DNA of 33,395 nt. Source: Verrucomicrobiota bacterium. Lineage in GTDB: Bacteria; Verrucomicrobiota; Verrucomicrobiia; Opitutales; UBA953. The position numbers and the translations under genes were made by a program. A model generated the notes under the pieces. That model was not told the DNA's origin. It did no database searches and was given only the letters and a program-made list of their open reading frames with translations. Positions within the stretch are counted from its first letter, which is position 1; each line of letters begins with the position of its first letter. The stretch is from NCBI GenBank assembly GCA_030834165.1, contig JAURFU010000022.1, forward strand, positions 1-33,395. The letters run 5' to 3'. Below are positions 24,937 through 33,395 of the stretch, one piece after another.

Positions 24937-25615
24937 CGCGCGGCGCGAAGGCGCGCAAAACCTGTCCCGGATGCAGGGATGGCTGGAATTCGCCGCAGGC
25001 GATCTCGCGCAAGGCAGGGGCCTTGGCGGCGCCGCCGACGAGCACGACGATGGTCGCGCATTGGGCCAGGCCGGCCTCGGTGATGGTCAGGCGCCAGCCG
25101 CGGCCCGGCCACTCGGTGGCGACGAAGCGCGCGCCGGACGGCTGTCCGATCAACGGGCACTCGGGCCAGAGCGAGGCGATGTGGCTGTCGTCGCCGAGCC
25201 CGAGCACGCAGAGATCGAAGGCCTTGGCCGGCGAGCGCGCGCGCCAGGCGGCCTCATAGGCGTCGGCGGCTTCGGCCGGCGCCCGTTCGACCGGCCAGGG
25301 GAACCGCCGGGCCGCCGGCACGCCGAGGGCGTCGAGCATGCCGCGGGCGGCGTGGCCGAAGTTGGAATCATCGGACGACAGCGGCACGCAACGTTCGTCG
25401 CTCACGTGCCAGTCGATCCGGGCGAGCGCTTCGGCCGTGAGCGCCCCCGTGCGGACCACCCAGGCGTAGAAGGCCTTGGGCGTGGAGCCACCGCTGAGGC
25501 CGACGGAGGCCGGACCTTGGGCCGCGAGGGCGTTGATGCGACGGGCGAGCTCGGCGAACGATTCCTCGCGGGTGAGGATCTCGACGGTGCCGGCGGAAGT
25601 GGCGAGGGAAGACAT
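24896..25615 (-). CDS. pgl: 6-phosphogluconolactonase
   Basis: A 239-residue enzyme of the pentose phosphate pathway (second oxidative step). Seen: VGLSGGSTPKAFYAWV (phosphate loop), WHVSDERCVPLSSDDSNFG, and FDLCVLGLGDDSHIASLWPE, where the His of the family motif GxGxDGHxASLFP is kept. Length is normal (230-260). I chose ATG 25615 (MSSLATS). The neighbouring zwf and gnd genes are not in view. Its 3' end overlaps the convergent secreted protein gene by 41 bp. Upstream, TATCTTCCGCCCC abuts the start codon, nearly the same as in front of the OYE gene. Confidence 0.93.
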   Translation of the reverse strand: MSSLATSAGTVEILTREESFAELARRINALAAQGPASVGLSGGSTPKAFYAWVVRTGALTAEALARIDWHVSDERCVPLSSDDSNFGHAARGMLDALGVPAARRFPWPVERAPAEAADAYEAAWRARSPAKAFDLCVLGLGDDSHIASLWPECPLIGQPSGARFVATEWPGRGWRLTITEAGLAQCATIVVLVGGAAKAPALREIACGEFQPSLHPGQVLRAFAPRVTWLADREAAAQL

Positions 25616-25762
25616 GGGGCGGAAGATAACGGAGTAGAGCATGGAGCATCGAGTATAGAGTATGGGATGCGACAGCTGATCGCGGCTGGCGGTCAGCGGT
25701 TGGCGGACAGGGGCATAATGAACCTATGTCGTGACGCGGTCCCGACCCTGCCTGAAGCATAA

Positions 25763-25800
25763 CCGCGGCCCCCGCGGGCGGATGCGATGTCATCGCATCC
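25763..25800. repeat. Tandem pair of hairpins
   Basis: CCGCGG/CCGCGG (25763-25777) joined by GC to the 9-bp perfect stem GGATGCGAT/ATCGCATCC (25780-25800, loop GTC), followed by CTACC. Same design and same GC joint as 6753-6798. Lies in the 271-bp gap 25616-25886 between pgl and nrdA; 25616-25760 shows nothing else that I can name apart from a CAGCGGTTGGCGG word shared with 2249-2261. Confidence 0.65.
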
Positions 25801-25815
25801 CTACCTAGACAAGAA

Positions 25816-25835
25816 GGGCGTCCTGGCGGACGCCC
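25816..25835 (-). terminator. Terminator hairpin after nrdA
   Basis: Perfect 8-bp stem GGGCGTCC/GGACGCCC with a 4-nt loop. On the minus strand it is followed by TTCTTGTCT, and on the plus strand by CTCGTTTTT, so it could end transcripts from either side. The nrdBA transcript is the obvious client. Confidence 0.7.
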
Positions 25836-25845
25836 CTCGTTTTTC

Positions 25846-25877
25846 CGGCCCTCCGGTCATCAGGCCCTCGGGCCCTC
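25846..25877 (-). repeat. Period-8 GAGG tract (copy 5)
   Basis: Four octamers with GAGG (one GATG) on the minus strand, starting 10 bp after the nrdA stop and ending 10 bp before the terminator stem. Confidence 0.65.
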
Positions 25878-25886
25878 GAATCCGGC

Positions 25887-29066
<3,180 letters not shown>

Positions 29067-29183
29067 GTCAGGGAAAGGGTGGGGACGAGGGGAGAGGGAG
29101 AATGAGGGAGGATGCGTCGGCGGCGGCCGGCGCAGGTTTTTTCAATGGATAGGATGAGGGGTAAGAACAGGAAACATGCCAAA

Positions 29184-29209
29184 CCGGGCGCGAAGGGGGT
29201 GACGCCCGG
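29184..29209 (-). promoter_or_regulatory. Hairpin between nrdB and nrdA
   Basis: Stem CCGGGCG/CGCCCGG (7 bp) with a 12-nt loop, 17 bp after the nrdB stop and followed by three T. It could weaken read-through into nrdA or protect the nrdB message, giving unequal subunit amounts. The rest of 29067-29183 is purine-biased on the plus strand and has no gene. Confidence 0.4.
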
Positions 29210-29226
29210 ATCTGGACAGCGGCGGC

Positions 29227-30318
29227 TCAGAGTTCGTCGTCGTTGACGGTGCCGAGGGCGCCCTGCTTCTGGTATTCCGTGACGCGGCCTTCGAAGAAGT
29301 TCTGCTCCTTCTTGAGGTCCATCATCTCGGAGAGCCAGGGGAAAGGATTGGTCGTCTCGGCGACGAGCGGATCGAGGCCGCAGTTGCGCAGGCGACGGTC
29401 GGCGATGTAGTCGATGTACTGCTCGAACTCCTTGGCCGAGAGACCGAGGGCGTTGACGGGCAGGCAGTCGCGGATGAAGTCCTTCTCGAGCGACACGGCG
29501 GTGGCCATGAGCTGGCGGAGCTCCTCCTTGAAGGCGGGCGTCCAGACGTCGGGGTTCTCCTTGACCAGCTCGGCGAGCAGGTTGCGGAAGAGGTCGATGT
29601 GGTTGGATTCGTCGCGCAGGGTGTAGCGGAACATCTGGCCGATGCCGGGGAACTTGTTCTGACGGGCGAGCGAGAGGACCATGCCGAAAAGGCCGTAGAA
29701 CTGGGTGCCTTCCATGCACTGCCCGAAGAGGAAGATGTTATGGGCGAGGGCCTGCTTGTCCTCGAGCTTGGTCAGGTCGAGCTTGCGGCGCAGCGCGCGG
29801 GAGTTGTTGACGACGAAGGCGGCCTTCTTGGCGATCGTCGGGATGTCCTCGAACATCGCCTCGCACTCGTGCGGGTTGATGCCGAGGGACGAGATCATGT
29901 AGACGAGCGAGTCGGCGTGGATGTTCTCCTCGTGGGCGTGGCGGCCCAGGACGAGCTTGAGCTCGGGGGCGGTGACGACCTCGCGGACGACGTGGATGAT
30001 GTTGTCGCCGACGATGCCTTCGGCGGCGGAGAAATAGCCGATTGCCATCTTCACGATCCAGCGGTCGATCTCGGTGATCTGACCGGTCTGGTCGCGCCAC
30101 TGCTCGCAGTCCTTCTGCATCGGGATGTCTTCGGGCTCCCAATGGTTGTTCTTCATCGTGCGATAGAGATCGTACGCCCACTGGTACTTCAGCGGGAGGA
30201 TGTTGAAGAACATCGATTCGCGGCCGTTGATGACGCGCTTGTTGGCGAAGGCTTCCTCGGCCTTGGTCTTGTCGAGGATGAAGGTTTTCTGACCTACTTT
30301 GATGGTGATGGTTTCCAT
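29227..30318 (-). CDS. nrdB: Class Ic-type ribonucleotide reductase, beta subunit (no radical tyrosine)
   Basis: A 363-residue ferritin-like radical subunit. Ligands read from sequence: E100, E131, H134, E203, E237, H240. Their spacing (31, 3, 69-72, 34, 3) fits NrdB of E. coli (D84, E115, H118, E204, E238, H241) and C. trachomatis. At the position of radical Y122, four after H134, there is L138. The first ligand is Glu (FSAAEGIV) as in Chlamydia, where Asp is usual. Both marks point to the Mn(IV)/Fe(III) class Ic mechanism, in which the metal pair itself stores the oxidising equivalent. The C-terminus has Y349 before an acidic tail (VNDDEL) that should dock to NrdA. First gene of nrdBA. Confidence 0.94.
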   Translation of the reverse strand: METITIKVGQKTFILDKTKAEEAFANKRVINGRESMFFNILPLKYQWAYDLYRTMKNNHWEPEDIPMQKDCEQWRDQTGQITEIDRWIVKMAIGYFSAAEGIVGDNIIHVVREVVTAPELKLVLGRHAHEENIHADSLVYMISSLGINPHECEAMFEDIPTIAKKAAFVVNNSRALRRKLDLTKLEDKQALAHNIFLFGQCMEGTQFYGLFGMVLSLARQNKFPGIGQMFRYTLRDESNHIDLFRNLLAELVKENPDVWTPAFKEELRQLMATAVSLEKDFIRDCLPVNALGLSAKEFEQYIDYIADRRLRNCGLDPLVAETTNPFPWLSEMMDLKKEQNFFEGRVTEYQKQGALGTVNDDEL

Positions 30319-30393
30319 GGGTGGAGAGTGGGGAAAAGGGCTCAGTTAGTGGCCGGGAAGGGCCGCTAGGTGATTGGTATGTGCGGAAGTAAA

Positions 30394-30409
30394 ATACTAC
30401 ATGTAGGGG
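30394..30409 (-). promoter_or_regulatory. NrdR-like box, proximal
   Basis: Contains the palindrome CTACATGTAG (30397-30406). About 11 of 16 positions match the NrdR consensus ACACWATATATWGTGT as I recall it. It lies 76 bp upstream of the nrdB start. Confidence 0.65.
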
Positions 30410-30425
30410 CTGCAAATTTATTTCA

Positions 30426-30441
30426 CCACTAGATGTAGTGA
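30426..30441 (-). promoter_or_regulatory. NrdR-like box, distal
   Basis: Contains CACTAGATGTAGTG (30427-30440), with 5-bp arms CACTA/TAGTG. About 12-13 of 16 positions match the NrdR consensus. Its centre is 32 bp from that of the proximal box, about three helical turns, which is the arrangement known for paired NrdR sites. On the minus strand a TAGAAT hexamer right beside it could be a -10 element. Confidence 0.72.
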
Positions 30442-30514
30442 TTCTACGCAAACTCCTGACAAACCAGCACTTAGGTAAAAAACTTTATTCACAATCACGA
30501 TTTTTGACAGGTTT

Positions 30515-30543
30515 TTGATAGTTCGGCGCCGTTAGGGTATATG
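30515..30543 (+). promoter_or_regulatory. Candidate sigma-70-type promoter for the yihY gene
   Basis: TTGATA at 30515-30520 and TATATG at 30538-30543, separated by exactly 17 bp, in an AT-rich patch. Transcription from here would give a leader of roughly 95 nt before the ATG at 30644. Confidence 0.45.
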
Positions 30544-30556
30544 CCTCAATAAAATC

Positions 30557-30661
30557 AGGGTCGGCCACGGCGCAACCGGCACTTGTTGGTCTTGCTCACG
30601 GCCCGGGGTTGCCCGTCTCGCCGGGCCACCTCAGGCTCAGGCCATGACCATGGCCGACCCT
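30557..30661 (+). promoter_or_regulatory. Structured leader that can pair over the yihY start codon
   Basis: An 11-bp perfect inverted repeat, AGGGTCGGCCA (30557-30567) and TGGCCGACCCT (30651-30661), closes a domain of about 105 nt; it extends to 14 bp with one mismatch. Inside is GGCCCGG/CCGGGCC and, as a rival pairing, GCAACC/GGTTGC. A small hairpin GGCCAT/ATGGCC (30640-30655) holds both possible start codons. The distal arm overlaps the start of the reading frame. I could not match it to a known riboswitch or to SRP RNA. Confidence 0.45.
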
Positions 30662-32083
30662 ACGACCAAGCCCTCCCCTCTCGGCCGCCTCCTGGAGGCC
30701 AGCTGGTCACCGCAGGCGCTCGCGCAACGCGGCTGGCGCGGCGCGTTGAAAACGACGTGGCGCGTGATCGCGACGACGTGGCACGGGATCCTCACGCACC
30801 GCCTCCCGCAGCAGTCGGCCGCGCTCACCTACTACACGCTGATGTCGCTCGGACCGTTGCTGGGACTCGCGCTCACGGTCTCGGGCTTCATCCTTTCGCG
30901 CGCCGGCGACCAGCAGGACAATCCGGCCAAGCGCGCGATCGTCGCAGCGGTGGAATACGCGGCCCCGCAGATCGTGGCGAAGGCCGCGGCGGCGGACGGA
31001 CACGCCACGCTGCGGGAGATCAACAAGGACCTCGACGGGCTGGTCGACCGGCTGCTGAAGACCGCCGCGAGCGGCCAGGCGGGCGTGATCGGCCTGCTCC
31101 TCATCCTCGGCCTCGCGGTGCTCATGCTGAGCCGCGTCGAGGACGCGCTCAACGGCATCTGGGGCGTGCGCTTCGGCCGCAGCTGGCGGGATCGTTTCGC
31201 GAACTACCTCCTCTTCCTCGTGCTGTTCTTCCTCGTCGGCGCGACGACGCTGACGATGCTCTCGGCGGCCTCGCTCGCGGCCTCGTTCGGCGCGGGCGCG
31301 ACGTGGCTGGCCGGATGGTTCCATCGGCTGCCCGGCGGCGAACGCCTGACCGGCTTCGTGAGCGGCGGCGGCCCCCTCTTCCTCTCGCTGACGATGCTGA
31401 CGCTCGCGTTCACGGCGTTCAACCGCATGATGCCCAACGCGCGGGTGCGGTGGGGCGCGGCGTTCGTCGGCGGCCTCGCGGTCGCCGTGCTCGTGATCGG
31501 CAACCATCGGCTCGCCGCCCTCTACGTCGGCAAGGTGACGGAGCTGCAGAGCCTCTACGGCGAGCTCAGCATCGTGCTGGTGCTGATGTTCGGGACCTAC
31601 CTCAGCTGGCTCTTCGTGCTCGTCGGCGGCCAGGTGGGCTACGCCTTCCAGAACCGGCGCACGCTCGCGCGCCATAAGTCCTGGGAGTCGCTGAGCCACC
31701 GGGCGCGGCGCACCCTCGCCTTCCTCTGCGTCATCGAGACCCTCCGACGCTACCGCGAAGGACGCGTCGGCCCGACGGCCGAAGACATCGGCGTGAGCGC
31801 GCGCGTGCCGGCCTCCGTCGCCGAGGGCTGCCTCCAGATGCTCAGGGAGACCGGGTTGCTGGCCTTGGAATCGCGGACCGGCGGCCATAAGCCGGCGCGG
31901 CCGCTCGAAGCCCTCGGCCTCGTCGACTTCTGGGCCATCGTGGACGAACACGCCACCGGGCGCGCCGGCGACCTCGATCTTTCGGGCGATCCGGCCGCGC
32001 GCGCCCACGGTGAGCTAGAAGAACGTCTCCGCGGGCAAGCCGGAGCGGAAGTCACGCTGGGCGAACTGGCCGCCCGCGGCTGA
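30644..32083 (+). CDS. YihY/BrkB family inner-membrane protein with C-terminal helix-turn-helix-like extension
   Basis: A 479-residue protein. The first 340 residues have the YihY/virulence factor BrkB layout: the signature LPQQSAALTYYTLMSLGPLLGLAL in the first membrane segment, then VEDALNGIWGV and five further hydrophobic segments, the last SIVLVLMFGTYLSWLFVLVGGQVGYAF. Once annotated as RNase BN, the family's role is not settled. Residues about 350-479 are soluble, with a winged-helix-like stretch (EDIGVSARVPASVAEGCLQML, then LRETGLLALES) as in long members of the family. Start is ATG 30644 or ATG 30650. The DUF2071 gene follows after 4 bp. Confidence 0.88.
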   Translation: MTMADPTTKPSPLGRLLEASWSPQALAQRGWRGALKTTWRVIATTWHGILTHRLPQQSAALTYYTLMSLGPLLGLALTVSGFILSRAGDQQDNPAKRAIVAAVEYAAPQIVAKAAAADGHATLREINKDLDGLVDRLLKTAASGQAGVIGLLLILGLAVLMLSRVEDALNGIWGVRFGRSWRDRFANYLLFLVLFFLVGATTLTMLSAASLAASFGAGATWLAGWFHRLPGGERLTGFVSGGGPLFLSLTMLTLAFTAFNRMMPNARVRWGAAFVGGLAVAVLVIGNHRLAALYVGKVTELQSLYGELSIVLVLMFGTYLSWLFVLVGGQVGYAFQNRRTLARHKSWESLSHRARRTLAFLCVIETLRRYREGRVGPTAEDIGVSARVPASVAEGCLQMLRETGLLALESRTGGHKPARPLEALGLVDFWAIVDEHATGRAGDLDLSGDPAARAHGELEERLRGQAGAEVTLGELAARG

Positions 32084-32087
32084 GGCC

Positions 32088-32831
32088 ATGCGTACTCCGG
32101 AACTGGAAGGCCTCATCCGGCGACGGCTCTTGGTCAATTTCCGGGCCGACCCCGCGGTCGTCCGACGCCTGCTGCCGGCGCCCTTCCGGCCGAAGCTGCA
32201 CGCGGGATACTCCATCCTCGGCATCTGCCTCATCCGGCTCGAAGGCATCCGCCCGGCGGGTTGGCCGGCCTGGTGCGGACTGAGCAGCGAGAACGCCGCG
32301 CACCGGATCGCCGTGGAGTGGGACGAAGACGGCCGACGGCGGGAGGGCGTCTACGTCCCGCGAAGGCACACGGGCTCATGGCTCAACCAGCTGGCAGGAG
32401 GCAGGCTCTTCCCCGGAGAACAGCAGGCGGCCCGGTTCCGGGTCAATGATACCGGCGCCGAGATCAGCCTGCGCATGGAGTCCGCCGACGGGAGCACGAT
32501 GCTTGAAGTGGCCGGCGCCGAAGCCGCGGAACTTCCCGGCGGCTCATGTTTCGCCAGCCTCGGCGAAAGCTCCGCGTTCTTCGCGGCTGGCAGCATAGGC
32601 TACTCGGGCAACCGGGACGAGGCGCGGGCCGACGGACTCGAGCTCGTGACAGATCGATGGGAGGTACGAGCCCTGCGGCTCGGGACGGTCTCATCGACCT
32701 TCTTCTCGGACCGCGCGACCTTCCCGGAGGGAAGCATCGCCTTCGACCATGCCTTGCTCATGAGGGACATCCCCCACCGTTGGAAGGCGCTCCCCGGGCT
32801 CGCGCTCGGCCCGCGGTCCTGCTGCGACTGA
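32088..32831 (+). CDS. DUF2071 (YqjF-like) protein
   Basis: A 247-residue protein. Typical features of DUF2071: the opening RRLLVNFRADPAVVRRLLPAPFRPKLHAG, the YSILGICLIRLEGIRP strand, EWDEDGRRREGVYVPRRHT, and the late SSTFFSDRATFPEGSIAFDHALLMRDIPHRW. The fold is related to acetoacetate decarboxylase, but no catalytic lysine can be assigned from sequence and the function is unknown. It is 4 bp after the YihY gene and converges with the rRNA operon; the ending CCD is unusual but harmless. Confidence 0.82.
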   Translation: MRTPELEGLIRRRLLVNFRADPAVVRRLLPAPFRPKLHAGYSILGICLIRLEGIRPAGWPAWCGLSSENAAHRIAVEWDEDGRRREGVYVPRRHTGSWLNQLAGGRLFPGEQQAARFRVNDTGAEISLRMESADGSTMLEVAGAEAAELPGGSCFASLGESSAFFAAGSIGYSGNRDEARADGLELVTDRWEVRALRLGTVSSTFFSDRATFPEGSIAFDHALLMRDIPHRWKALPGLALGPRSCCD

Positions 32832-32872
32832 GACCGGACACGCCCGGCCAGCCGAGACCTCCGTAAATGAGG

Positions 32873-32904
32873 GGACCCCGATCTCCTTGCGGAGACCGGG
32901 GTCC
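32873..32904 (-). terminator. rRNA operon terminator
   Basis: A 14-bp stem (one G-U pair on the minus strand) with a GCAA tetraloop, directly downstream of 5S rRNA on the minus strand and followed by CCTCATTTACGG. It may also stop transcripts of the convergent DUF2071 gene. Confidence 0.8.
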
Positions 32905-32909
32905 GTGAA

Positions 32910-33025
32910 CCTGGCGATGACCTACTCTCGCACACCAGCGTGGGTGCACTACCATCGGCGGCTGCATGCTTAACTATCGTGTTCGGGAAGGGAACGAGTG
33001 TTTCCATGCGCCCATGATCACCAGA
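32910..33025 (-). rRNA. rrf: 5S ribosomal RNA
   Basis: About 116 nt on the minus strand. Terminal stem formed by CTGGTGA at the 5' end and TCGCCAG at the 3' end; the conserved interior reads CCCGAACACGATAGTTAAGC and, later, GATGGTAGTGC and GAGAGTAGGTC. Ends are set by the stem and may be off by one or two bases. The 23S gene lies upstream on the same strand. Confidence 0.95.
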
Positions 33026-33179
33026 ATGTGTCCTCGGGCAGCTCTCTGATGGGTGATCATGAGATGGTTTTCGCCAGGTGGCGAGCTGCCGTCATCGGGA
33101 AAGATAAACAGTTTGCGCATACTAAAATTACTAATCCGTAATGCTATCGGCCTAGACGTACTTGATACGGCTAAGAAGC
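33026..33179 (-). other. 23S-5S spacer
   Basis: About 154 bp between the two rRNA genes. No tRNA is visible. ATGGGTGATCAT-like words near 33048-33060 resemble the start of 5S (GGTGATCATGGGCG), and GATGACGG/CCTGGCGAA segments may pair in processing stems. Boundary with 23S is estimated. Confidence 0.5.

Positions 33180-33395
<216 letters not shown>

Noticed and set aside
30557-30661. SRP RNA or another known small RNA
   Set aside because: The length is near 100 nt, but the SRP loop with GGAAG and its partner is missing, and I could not fit riboswitch signatures that I know.
33026-33179. tRNA in the 23S-5S spacer
   Set aside because: No acceptor/T-arm pattern (GGTTCRANYCC) could be found.

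Overview
The window is GC-rich (about two thirds by eye) chromosomal DNA, most likely from a member of the Verrucomicrobiota near the Opitutae. The pointers are a giant pseudopilin-like protein resembling the Verru_Chthon cassette protein A family, a class Ic ribonucleotide reductase of the type best known from Chlamydia (same superphylum), gene starts that mostly lack a clear Shine-Dalgarno, and the character of the 23S/5S end. I place it by protein character only; no database was searched.

Layout. 1-732: end of a complex I operon (nuoH tail, nuoI). 1109-2188: an Old Yellow Enzyme on the minus strand. 2646-6664: a CBS/DRTGG-type manganese pyrophosphatase overlapping RNase R by ATGA. 6989-7702: a family 2 glycosyltransferase (minus). 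7843-12369: a TonB-dependent uptake operon (outer-membrane receptor, TonB, ExbB, ExbD, a membrane-anchored coiled-coil protein) behind a Fur-like palindrome. 12708-16226: minus-strand housekeeping run M42 aminopeptidase, DUF167, xseB, dxs. 16442-17391: a second ExbB/ExbD pair (minus). 17574-24936: a 1938-residue pseudopilin-like protein followed at 1 and 3 bp by two secreted proteins that look like paralogues of each other. 24896-25615: 6-phosphogluconolactonase (minus). 25887-30318: nrdA and nrdB (minus), with two NrdR-like boxes upstream. 30644-32831: a YihY/BrkB membrane protein and a DUF2071 protein. 32910-33395: 5S rRNA and the 3' end of 23S rRNA on the minus strand.

The most unusual content is between genes. 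Every roomy protein-gene convergent junction (nuoI/OYE, rnr/glycosyltransferase, coiled-coil gene/dxs) and one divergent gap is filled by a mosaic built from the same parts: degenerate AGGGCT hexamer tracts, short perfect hairpins whose stem sequences differ while pairing is kept, and a roughly 140-150 bp core repeat. At 737-1099 the parts are arranged as a mirror image. A separate period-8 tract of the form GAGGRCNN occurs at five intergenic places. I know no named family for these.

The clearest biochemical observation is in NrdB: its metal ligands sit at exactly the family spacing, but the radical tyrosine is leucine and the first ligand is glutamate. This predicts a Mn/Fe-type (class Ic) enzyme without a tyrosyl radical. 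Its gene has two NrdR-like boxes 32 bp apart.
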